DNA from: Prosthecobacter sp. | GTDB taxonomy: Bacteria; Verrucomicrobiota; Verrucomicrobiia; Verrucomicrobiales; Verrucomicrobiaceae | Length of the DNA stretch: 64,000 nt | Assembly (NCBI GenBank): GCA_019186985.1 | Contig: JABARQ010000015.1 | Coordinates: forward strand, 29,096 to 93,095 | Direction of reading: 5' to 3' | Part shown: piece after piece, positions 30,658 to 37,626 of the stretch | Position numbering within the stretch: position 1 is the stretch's first letter | Layout: the number at the start of each line of letters is the position of its first letter | Made by a program: the position numbers and the translations under genes | The notes under the pieces: generated by a model | Told to the model about the DNA's origin: nothing | The model's input: only the letters and a program-made list of their open reading frames with translations | Database searches by the model: none

Positions 30658-30730
30658 CAAAGGCTTGGAACTGAGTGTGAAATAATCGGGTCAAATATTA
30701 CGACTTTCCCCTCGTTCATACCCGCTCTTC

Positions 30731-31510
30731 ATGGCTGTTTTAGACCTCTTCAACCTGTCAGGCCGTCGTGCCCTGATCACTGGAGGATCCCGTGGTCTCG
30801 GCCTGGAAATGGCCCGAGCCTTGGGCGAAGCCGGAGCTGAAGTCATCATTTCCGGCTCGAACCACGATCATCTGGCCCGAGCCTGTGAGGACTTGTGCAG
30901 CGAAGACCTTCATGTCAGCTCGATTCAGGCTGACTTATCGAGCCCCAATCAAGCGGAACGCCTCTGTGAAATCATTTTACGCGATCACGCCCCGATTGAC
31001 ATTCTGATTAATAACGTAGGCGGCCGTCGCCTCAACACACCTACAGAAAATCTTGATCTTAAAGACTGGCAACGCATTATTGACCTAAATCTAACTCAAG
31101 CCTTTCTCCTCACCAAGCACTTGGGTGCCGCCATGATCCCCCGGAAATGGGGTCGCATCATCAACATTGCCTCCATCAATGCCCTCTGGCCGGGAAAAGC
31201 CATGCGCGGACGTAGCTATGAAACCGCCAAGGCTGCCCTGACCATGTTCACCAAGGCCGTCGCTGCCGACTGGGCGGTCCATGGCATCACGGTCAACGCC
31301 ATCGCCCCCGGCCCGTTCCTCACCGATGCCAACCGGCGCTGGATCGGTGAGCGCCCCGAATTTGAAGGGGAGGTGGCTTCCAGCATCCCCATGGGTCGCT
31401 GGGGCAGGCCGGAAGAGATCGGCCCCCTCGCCCTCTACCTGGCCAGCGAAGCCAGCAGTTACATGACCGGCAGTGTGCTCGTCATCGACGGTGGCAGGCT
31501 GCTCTGGTAA
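30731..31510 (+). CDS. SDR family NAD(P)-dependent oxidoreductase
   Basis: A 259-residue classical short-chain dehydrogenase. The cofactor loop is TGGSRGLGLEMA (residues 18-29), NNVGG occupies the NNAG position, the catalytic serine is in INIASINAL, and the Y-x-x-x-K motif is SYETAKAAL. The substrate loop starts at NAIAPGPFLTD and the C-terminus ends VIDGGRLLW. The pattern is closest to gluconate 5-dehydrogenase and 3-oxoacyl-ACP reductase-like SDRs that act on polyols or sugar acids. It is the first gene of a same-strand operon, 13 bases before the DapA-like gene. The first third of the gene is visibly richer in A and T than its neighbours. An acyl-carrier reductase role is less likely, given the catabolic neighbours. 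Confidence 0.88.
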   Translation: MAVLDLFNLSGRRALITGGSRGLGLEMARALGEAGAEVIISGSNHDHLARACEDLCSEDLHVSSIQADLSSPNQAERLCEIILRDHAPIDILINNVGGRRLNTPTENLDLKDWQRIIDLNLTQAFLLTKHLGAAMIPRKWGRIINIASINALWPGKAMRGRSYETAKAALTMFTKAVAADWAVHGITVNAIAPGPFLTDANRRWIGERPEFEGEVASSIPMGRWGRPEEIGPLALYLASEASSYMTGSVLVIDGGRLLW

Positions 31511-31523
31511 TTTCCCTCTTTTC

Positions 31524-32432
31524 ATGCCCTCCCGACACAAACTCCGAGGCGTTCTGCCCGTCTTTCAAACCCCCTGGCTCCCGGACGAAACACTCGACCT
31601 CGACACCCTCGAACGCGAAATCGACTGGCTCTACGACTGCGGTGCCAACGGCGTCGTGATGGCCATGGTGTCCGAAACCCTGCGCCTCGACAGCGAGGAG
31701 CGCGACCAGCTCGCCTCAGCCGCCTGCCGCTTCAGCCAGGGACGCGGAGCCGTCGTCATCAGCGTCGGCGCTGAATCCTCCAAGACCGCCGAGCGCCACG
31801 CCCGCCATGCGGAGAGCGTCGGTGCCGAGGCCGTCATGGCCATCCCCCCCGTTTCCATCGGCATCGGGGAGCCCGAACTGCTGAGCTATTACACCCGCAT
31901 CATCCAGTCGATCCAGATCCCCGTCATCGTCCAGGATGCGAGCGGCTATGTCGGCAAACCCATGCCCATCGCCATGCAGGCCCGCCTCCTCGACGAATTC
32001 GGCCCGGAGCGTGTCCAGTACAAGCCCGAAGCCTCCCCCATCGGCCCCAAGCTCTCCGAACTGCGCGACGCCACCCAGGGCCGCGCACGCGTCTTCGAAG
32101 GCACCGGAGGCATCGCCCTGGTTGATTCCTTCAAGCGTGGCATCGTCGGCACCATGCCAGGCGCCGACCTGATCCGGGGACTCGTGCCTCTCTGGAGGGC
32201 CCTGGAGGCGGGTGACACCGAAAAGGCCGACCGCATCCACGGCCCGCTCTCCGCCCTGATCTCGATGCAGACCAGCCTGGACGGCTTCCTCGCCGTTGAA
32301 AAACACCTGCTTGTCCGTCAGGGCATCTTCAAAAACCCCCTCGTCCGCGGCCCCGTCGGCTTCAGGCTCGATGAGGAAACCCGGCACGAGGTGGATCGAC
32401 AGTTTGACCGGATGATCGCGGCGGCAGGCTGA
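31524..32432 (+). CDS. DapA-family (dihydrodipicolinate synthase/aldolase-like) lyase
   Basis: A 302-residue TIM-barrel protein of the Schiff-base aldolase superfamily. The opening GVLPVFQTPWLPD...LDTLEREIDWLYDCGANGVV is typical. The lysine that forms the imine with pyruvate-like substrates is in YKPEASP (about residue 171). The usual GTTGE phosphate loop is replaced by MVSETLRLDSEER, and the usual tyrosine segment by VQDASGYVGK. These changes indicate that the substrate is not aspartate semialdehyde. Family members with this pattern cleave or dehydrate 2-keto-3-deoxy sugar acids or related compounds. The ATG at 31524 is used because it opens directly at the conserved N-terminus; the frame extends upstream into the SDR gene. 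The neighbours suggest sugar-acid catabolism. Confidence 0.85.
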   Translation: MPSRHKLRGVLPVFQTPWLPDETLDLDTLEREIDWLYDCGANGVVMAMVSETLRLDSEERDQLASAACRFSQGRGAVVISVGAESSKTAERHARHAESVGAEAVMAIPPVSIGIGEPELLSYYTRIIQSIQIPVIVQDASGYVGKPMPIAMQARLLDEFGPERVQYKPEASPIGPKLSELRDATQGRARVFEGTGGIALVDSFKRGIVGTMPGADLIRGLVPLWRALEAGDTEKADRIHGPLSALISMQTSLDGFLAVEKHLLVRQGIFKNPLVRGPVGFRLDEETRHEVDRQFDRMIAAAG

Positions 32433-32507
32433 GCCTTTCACCAGCCCGCTCATTCTCTTTCTGAAAGCACCGGCTTCCTTGCAGCGAGTTAGGGAAGCCC
32501 GCTCATC

Positions 32508-33365
32508 ATGATCATCGACGTCCACTCCCACGCCTGGAACTTCCCCGCCGACTTTTCGGAAGACTTCATCACCCAGGCCGGACGTGCCCGTCCCGGAGTG
32601 AAGGTGGACATGAGCGCCACCTATGAAGCCTATCGTGCGACCGCCCCTGAAGACACCCGCACCCTCGTCTTTGGCGGCAAGGCAAGGCTAAGCGGCCTTT
32701 GGGTCGATGACCGGACCATCGCCGACTATGTCGCCCGGGATGCCGGACGCCTGATCGGGTTTCTCTCCGTCGATCCCACGCAGGAAGGCTGGGAGCGCGA
32801 GCTGCGAACAGGCCATGAGGAGCTTGGCCTGCGCGGCATCAAGCTTCTGCCCATGTATGCCGGCTTCAGCCCCGATGATCCAAAGCTCGCCCCCCTGTGG
32901 CGTTATGCGGAGAAAAACGGACTTCCCGTGCTGCTGCACATGGGCACCACCTTCATCGCCCAGGCCCCCCTCGCCTTCACCCTGCCCCGCCTGATCGAGC
33001 CCGTGGCGCTGAAGCATCCAGGCCTGAAGATCATCCTGGCCCACCTCGGCCATCCCTATGAAGGCGAATGCCTGGTGACGATCCGCAAGCATGAAAACGT
33101 CTTCGCCGATGTCAGCGCCCTGCATTACCGCCCCTGGCAGCTCTACAACTCCCTCATGCTCGCCCAGGAGTACGGCGTCTGGCATAAGATTTTGTTCGGC
33201 ACCGACTTCCCCTTCACCACCGTCAACGCCTCCATCGACGGCATCCGCAAACTCAACGACATGCTCGAAGGCACCAGACTGCCGAGGCTCGACCCTGCCC
33301 AGATCGAGGCCATGATCCACCGCGACAGCCTGAAGCTGCTCGGCCTGGAGCGGGGCCACGCCTGA
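32508..33365 (+). CDS. Amidohydrolase family protein (amidohydrolase 2 type)
   Basis: A 285-residue metal-dependent TIM-barrel hydrolase or decarboxylase. The metal-binding H-x-H opens the protein (IIDVHSHAW). Further ligands are in LLHMGTT, the conserved IILAHLGHPYEGE, and FGTDFPF near the C-terminus. This is the PF04909-type architecture shared by ACMSD-like decarboxylases and lactonases such as 2-pyrone-4,6-dicarboxylate lactonase. A stretch of 75 bases separates it from the DapA-like gene. Within a sugar-acid pathway a lactonase step would fit, but that is inference. No signal peptide is visible, so it is cytoplasmic. Confidence 0.85.
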   Translation: MIIDVHSHAWNFPADFSEDFITQAGRARPGVKVDMSATYEAYRATAPEDTRTLVFGGKARLSGLWVDDRTIADYVARDAGRLIGFLSVDPTQEGWERELRTGHEELGLRGIKLLPMYAGFSPDDPKLAPLWRYAEKNGLPVLLHMGTTFIAQAPLAFTLPRLIEPVALKHPGLKIILAHLGHPYEGECLVTIRKHENVFADVSALHYRPWQLYNSLMLAQEYGVWHKILFGTDFPFTTVNASIDGIRKLNDMLEGTRLPRLDPAQIEAMIHRDSLKLLGLERGHA

Positions 33366-33417
33366 TCACAGGTGGAGCTTGCCTCTCCGCCATCCCTTTT
33401 CATCCTCCGCCCCCGCC

Positions 33418-34536
33418 ATGAAAGCCCTCGTCCTCACCGCCCCCTCCGAGTTCAACTATGACATCGGTTTCCCCGACCCCGTGCCCGCCGCCGGCGAGGT
33501 GCTGGTGAAGATCAAGGCCTGCGGCATCTGCGGCAGCGACATCCATGGCATGGACGGCCGCAGCGGACGCCGCCAGCCGCCCATCGTCATGGGCCATGAG
33601 GCCGCGGGTGAAATCATCGCCCTGGGCGAAGGCGTCACCGACTGGCAGCTTGGCGACCGCGTCACCTTTGACTCCACCGAATACTGCGGCGAATGCGACG
33701 AATGCCAGTCCGGCTACGTCAACCTGTGCCCGAGGCGCAAGGTCCTCGGCGTCTCCCCCGGCGAGTACCGCCGCCATGGCTGCTTCGCTGAAAAGATCGT
33801 GCTGCCCACGCGCATCCTCTACCGCATCCCCGAGTCCCTGCCTTTTGAAAAGGCCGCCTTTGCCGAGCCGGTGTCCATCGCCCTGCACGCCGTCAACCTC
33901 GCGGATGGCATCGAGGTGGGTGAAGCCTTTGCCGAAGCCGAGGAGGAAGGGGCATCCTGCGGCCATGGTTGTGAATGCCACGGCGACGAGGCCAAGGGCG
34001 GCACCGCCGTCGTGGTCGGCGCCGGCCTGATCGGCCTGCTGGTCATCCAGGCGCTGAAGGCCCGCGGCTGGGAGCGCGTCATCGCCGTGGACCTGGATGA
34101 AAAGCGTCTCGAGCTCGCGAAGCAGCTCGGCGCCGAAGCCGCCTTCAATGCGAAGCAGGAAGGCCTGGCCCTGCACCTGCGCGAACTCTGCGGCGGGGAT
34201 GGAGCGGACGCCAGCTTTGAAGTCGTCGGCGCCGCCGCCCCGCTCGACCTCGCCATCCGCAGCGTGCGCAAGGGCGGCCAGGTGATCCTGGTCGGCAACC
34301 TCCAGCCCAACACGCCCTTCCCCCTCCAGGAAGTCGTCACCCGTCAGCTCACCATCCGCGGCTCATGCTCCTGCGCCGGTGAATATCCCGAGGCCATCCG
34401 CCGCATTGAGGACGGCAGCATCCAGGTGCAGCCCCTGCTCAGCGCCGTCGCTCCGCTGGAAGAAGGCGCCGGCTGGTTCCAGCGCCTCTATGACAACAAG
34501 GAAGGCCTGCTGAAGGTGGTGCTGAAGCCCGAGTGA
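33418..34536 (+). CDS. Zinc-dependent medium-chain dehydrogenase with a Cys/His-rich insert
   Basis: A 372-residue MDR enzyme of the threonine/sorbitol dehydrogenase type. The catalytic-zinc segment is CGICGSDIHGMDG with GHEAAGE. The structural-zinc lobe is YCGECDECQSGYVNLC (four cysteines). The Rossmann motif is VVGAGLIGLL, followed by an acidic VDLDEKRLELA that implies NAD preference. Between the catalytic and cofactor domains (about residues 172-198) is an acidic insert containing CGHGCECHGDE, which typical family members lack. The ATG at 33418 gives the usual MKALVLTAP opening; the frame extends 39 bases upstream without similarity. The gene is 52 bases after the amidohydrolase gene and 12 bases before the EboE-like gene. 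The likely reaction is oxidation of a secondary alcohol of a polyol or sugar acid. Confidence 0.87.
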   Translation: MKALVLTAPSEFNYDIGFPDPVPAAGEVLVKIKACGICGSDIHGMDGRSGRRQPPIVMGHEAAGEIIALGEGVTDWQLGDRVTFDSTEYCGECDECQSGYVNLCPRRKVLGVSPGEYRRHGCFAEKIVLPTRILYRIPESLPFEKAAFAEPVSIALHAVNLADGIEVGEAFAEAEEEGASCGHGCECHGDEAKGGTAVVVGAGLIGLLVIQALKARGWERVIAVDLDEKRLELAKQLGAEAAFNAKQEGLALHLRELCGGDGADASFEVVGAAAPLDLAIRSVRKGGQVILVGNLQPNTPFPLQEVVTRQLTIRGSCSCAGEYPEAIRRIEDGSIQVQPLLSAVAPLEEGAGWFQRLYDNKEGLLKVVLKPE

Positions 34537-34548
34537 CCCCCCGCCTCC

Positions 34549-35733
34549 ATGCAGCTCCAGCACGGCATCCATCTCGGTTACTGCACCAACATCCACCGCG
34601 GCGAAACCTGGGGGGAGACCTGGCGTGGCCTGCGCGAGCACACCCTGCGGGTCAGGGAACGTGTCTGCGCCGACCAGCCCTATGGCATCGGCCTGCGCCT
34701 CGGAGCCCAGGCCGCCGCCGAGCTCAGCCAGCCGGACAGGCTCCTGGAGTTCCAGCGCTGGCTGGACGCCAGCAACTGCTACGTCTTCACCATCAACGGC
34801 TTCCCCTACGGCTCCTTCCACGGCACCCGGGTGAAGGAGCAGGTCTTCAAGCCCGACTGGAGCACCCGCGAACGGCTCGACTACACCAACCAATTGTTTG
34901 ACCTGCTCGCCAGGCTGCTGCCTCCCGGGGCCGGCGGCAGCGTCAGCACCCTGCCCGGGTCACACAAGACCTTCCCCGTCGGCGCCGATGAAATCGAGGC
35001 CATCTTTCAAAACATCCGCCTCTGCCGGGAGCACGTCGAAAAGGTCAGCGAGGCCACCGGACACGACCTGCACCTCGGCTTTGAACCCGAACCCCTGGGA
35101 CTCTTCGAAACCACGGGCGAGACCCTGAAGTTCTTCGCCCATTACTTCGACCGCCATCCGCGCGACAAGGACTTCTTCCGCTTCATCGGCCTCAACTACG
35201 ACACCTGCCATCTCGCCATCGAATATGAGGATGCCGGTCGTTCGCTCACCCGCCTCACCGAGGCAGGCATCCGCATCAGCAAGCTGCACTTCAGCTCCGC
35301 CATGCGCCTGAAGCCCACCCCGGAAATGCTGGCCAGGCTGCGCGCCTTTGACGAGCCCGTCTATTTCCACCAGGTCATCGCCAGCTTCGGCGACCACCTG
35401 CCGCTGCGCCGTTTCAAGGACCTGCCCGACGCCCTGCATTTCGCCGCCACCACACCCGCCGAAAACCTTGGTGACGAATGGCGCGTCCACTTTCACATCC
35501 CGCTGCACGCCGCTCCCTGGGACGGCTTTGAAGGCACCCAGGATCATCTTCTCGGCGCCATGGACTGGCTCGCGAACAACCCCTCCAGGTGCTCGCACAT
35601 CGAGATGGAAACCTACACCTGGGAGGTCCTGCCTCCCGAACTGCGCAGCGGTGATGTCGTGGACCAGCTCGTGAAGGAATATGAATGGACCCTGGCCGAG
35701 ATGAAAAAGCGCGGCCTGGCCCGAGTGCAGTGA
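34549..35733 (+). CDS. EboE-like xylose-isomerase-type TIM-barrel protein
   Basis: A 394-residue protein. The opening HLGYCTNIHRGETWGETWRG, then YGIGLRLGAQAA, NCYVFTINGFPYGSFHGTRV and GSVSTLPGSHKTF match the metabolite-traffic protein EboE. This is one component of the ebo gene cluster described in cyanobacteria, algae and other bacteria for moving secondary-metabolite precursors to the periplasm. The middle LGFEPEPLG and LNYDTCHLAIEYED follow the xylose-isomerase-like barrel pattern of metal-binding acidic residues. None of the other ebo genes (prenyltransferase, dehydroquinate-synthase-like, TatD-like) are here, so the protein may act as an isomerase or epimerase in the local catabolic operon. 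It is the last gene, with a hairpin at its stop codon. Confidence 0.75.
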   Translation: MQLQHGIHLGYCTNIHRGETWGETWRGLREHTLRVRERVCADQPYGIGLRLGAQAAAELSQPDRLLEFQRWLDASNCYVFTINGFPYGSFHGTRVKEQVFKPDWSTRERLDYTNQLFDLLARLLPPGAGGSVSTLPGSHKTFPVGADEIEAIFQNIRLCREHVEKVSEATGHDLHLGFEPEPLGLFETTGETLKFFAHYFDRHPRDKDFFRFIGLNYDTCHLAIEYEDAGRSLTRLTEAGIRISKLHFSSAMRLKPTPEMLARLRAFDEPVYFHQVIASFGDHLPLRRFKDLPDALHFAATTPAENLGDEWRVHFHIPLHAAPWDGFEGTQDHLLGAMDWLANNPSRCSHIEMETYTWEVLPPELRSGDVVDQLVKEYEWTLAEMKKRGLARVQ

Positions 35734-35750
35734 TGGGCTTCAGCCCGTCA
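35731..35750 (+). terminator. Terminator-like hairpin at the end of the five-gene operon
   Basis: TGATGGGC, loop TTCA, GCCCGTCA: an 8-base-pair stem with one G-T pair that includes the stop codon of the EboE-like gene. There is no T-run after it. It probably ends the plus-strand operon. Confidence 0.5.
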
Positions 35751-35791
35751 CCACCCCGCATCACCCCTCAGGCGGCGCCCCCGCCCGCACG

Positions 35792-35813
35792 GCCACGAGC
35801 TGAAGCTCATGGC
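35792..35813 (-). terminator. Hairpin downstream of the beta-helix gene
   Basis: An imperfect inverted repeat GCCAcGAGC, loop TGAA, GCTCaTGGC (one internal mismatch), 14 bases beyond the stop of the minus-strand beta-helix gene. With the hairpin at 35731-35750 it insulates two convergent units. Confidence 0.45.
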
Positions 35814-35826
35814 GACTCAAGAAGCC

Positions 35827-36915
35827 TCAGGGCTTCGTGCCGTAAACCCCGTCCGTCTCCGGCACGGGAAGACGCGGCCGGGATCGCGGCGGATCGTCCT
35901 CGGCGAACCAATGATTGCGTGAAAACGTGAAGGTCGAGGGCTCGGTGCCGGCGCCGATGTTCACCTCCGTCCGCACCTGGGAGCGGCGGAAGGTGATCTT
36001 GTTGTCCGTGATGCTCACCCTGCGGCAGGGAACGAATCCGGGAGCCGTGGTTTCCTGCAGGATGCGGAAGATCCAGCGGCCGGGATGCCTGATGATGTTC
36101 CGACGAAACACCGCGCCGTCCACGCCGACAAAGGCGGCCGCGCACAGGCTGCCTTCAATGACACAGTCCTGAACCGTCAGATCCTTGCCCTCCCAGGTGG
36201 CACCGGCGGGACGGAAAAACTCCAGGCCCGTGGAACCTCCGATGTTCACCGGTCTCTCACCCGCTTCCTTGAACCAGCATTTCTCCACCACCACTTCGCT
36301 GGTTCCACCCTTGAGCTGGACGCCGGCGCTGGCGCTGAAGCCAAGCTTGCCGGTGAATTGACAGCCGGTGATCACGGACCGGTGACAGCCCACGAAGTCG
36401 ATCCCCTGCCCGCCCCAGCCGCTGATCCGGCAGTCACGGATCGTCAGGCCATCCATCCCTGAGCATTTGATGGCGTCGTGATTTCCAGAAGGCCCGATGT
36501 CGCTGACCTCCAGCCCGGCCAGCGTTACGCCCTGAACCGGACTTTCACGCCGCCCGCCGTCATCCAGGTTCAGCCCGTTCATGCTCTGCCCGCTGATCTT
36601 TAAATGACGGAGCGTCAGGCGATGGCAGCGGGTGAACTGAAAGGATGTCTGACCTCCGCGAAAATGCGGTGGACGCCCAGGATCCTGGGCCTCCAGGGTC
36701 AGGTCGTCGACGCCTGAAACATGATGCCCGCCCTTGTAATCCCCCGGCGCCACCTTCACGCAGGCTCCCGGCTTGAGCCCGGCCAGCGCCGCCACCAGCG
36801 AGGCGTCATCCCTGACGATCACATCCTCGGCGCTGAGTGGCGCGGCCTGCATGCAGACGGCAAGCGGCAGACAGCGCCGCACCAGGGATGCCAGACGGGA
36901 CATCAGGAAGTTCAT
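35827..36915 (-). CDS. Secreted right-handed beta-helix protein (pectate-lyase/chondroitinase-B-like fold)
   Basis: A 362-residue protein. The start at 36915 gives a signal peptide (MNFLMSRLASLVRRC...AAPLSA). The mature part begins with LVAALAGLKPGACVKVAPGD, the usual first strand of parallel beta-helix lyases of the chondroitinase B type. Successive coils follow, such as LTLRHLKISG, VTLAGLEVSDIG, LTIRDCRISG, SVITGCQFTG, EVVVEKCWFKE, LTVQDCVIEG and VSITDNKITF, spaced by about 22-28 residues. The fold is therefore clear. The substrate, presumably an acidic or sulfated polysaccharide, is not determined, and no catalytic Lys/Arg pair was assigned. The gene is the third of a minus-strand series after ftsK and a small secreted protein, 86 bases after the latter. 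It probably acts in the periplasm or outside the cell. Confidence 0.75.
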   Translation of the reverse strand: MNFLMSRLASLVRRCLPLAVCMQAAPLSAEDVIVRDDASLVAALAGLKPGACVKVAPGDYKGGHHVSGVDDLTLEAQDPGRPPHFRGGQTSFQFTRCHRLTLRHLKISGQSMNGLNLDDGGRRESPVQGVTLAGLEVSDIGPSGNHDAIKCSGMDGLTIRDCRISGWGGQGIDFVGCHRSVITGCQFTGKLGFSASAGVQLKGGTSEVVVEKCWFKEAGERPVNIGGSTGLEFFRPAGATWEGKDLTVQDCVIEGSLCAAAFVGVDGAVFRRNIIRHPGRWIFRILQETTAPGFVPCRRVSITDNKITFRRSQVRTEVNIGAGTEPSTFTFSRNHWFAEDDPPRSRPRLPVPETDGVYGTKP

Positions 36916-37001
36916 CGACAGGCCGGAGGATTGCATTTCCAGCATGTTCCTCCACGGGCACCGCCGGACGCAAGCCTTCATTCATCCTCCGGCCACCCAG
37001 C

Positions 37002-37604
37002 TCATTTTGCCGAAAAGGGCTTCTCCAGCCCGGTGACGGCGGCCGGGTCATACTTCGCCCCCTTCGAAACCTGGATGAGGGTCATGCGCACCTTGGTCGG
37101 GAAGAACTTCTCATGGTCCGGCCGTCTGTGGGCGTGTCCCTTGCCACCGCTGTCATCCTTGATCACCAGGTGCATCTCCTTGATGCCCTCGCTCCAGACA
37201 ATGTCGTCATTCTGCCAGAACGTGGTCATGCCGATGTCCTTCTCGATCACCCCGGCCTCACGATAAACCCCCGTGCCGATGCAGCCATAGCCGTGGTTCC
37301 GACCCTTGCAGGGAATGTAGCAGACGCTCCAGGTGGTCGGCTCACCACCTGCGGGCTTTTCAATCACCTCAAGGCGCAGGTGCACGCTGCCGTTCCGGTA
37401 GTCCACCGGCGTCGTCCAGTCCTTCGGGCGGGCCGGATTGAGACGGTCGCTCCTCACATAATAATGCGATGGGCTGGGCTTGCTGTTGTCGGCGTCCTGC
37501 TTGGTGAAGGTGAAGGTGGTGTCAAACAGCACAAACTGCTCCGCAGGCGCGAAGGTCGTCAGCAGGGAGGAAACCAGGACCGTGAGGATGAGCTTGCGGG
37601 GCAT
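37002..37604 (-). CDS. Conserved secreted protein of unknown function
   Basis: A 200-residue protein with a typical signal peptide (MPRKLILTVLVSSLLTTFAP, cleavage near AEQ). The mature part is beta-rich, with FVLFDTTFTFTKQDADNSKP, HYYVRSDRLNP, PVDYRNGSVHLRLEV, TTWSVCYIPCKG and VIKDDSGGKGHAHRRPDHEKFFPTKVRMTL written here as the segments GKGHAHRRPDHEKFFP and TKVRMTLIQV. I recognise the style of a conserved Planctomycetes/Verrucomicrobia secreted family but know no function. The three histidines and the acidic residues in the GKGHAHRRPDH stretch could bind a metal. The gene starts 22 bases after the ftsK stop, so it is probably cotranscribed with ftsK. Confidence 0.7.
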   Translation of the reverse strand: MPRKLILTVLVSSLLTTFAPAEQFVLFDTTFTFTKQDADNSKPSPSHYYVRSDRLNPARPKDWTTPVDYRNGSVHLRLEVIEKPAGGEPTTWSVCYIPCKGRNHGYGCIGTGVYREAGVIEKDIGMTTFWQNDDIVWSEGIKEMHLVIKDDSGGKGHAHRRPDHEKFFPTKVRMTLIQVSKGAKYDPAAVTGLEKPFSAK

Positions 37605-37626
37605 GATCGAAACAGGCGGAAGAACT

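Noticed and set aside
30658..30730. A sigma-70 promoter for the SDR-led operon
   Set aside because: TTGGAA and AATAAT-like hexamers occur, but not at acceptable spacing. I could not support a specific promoter.
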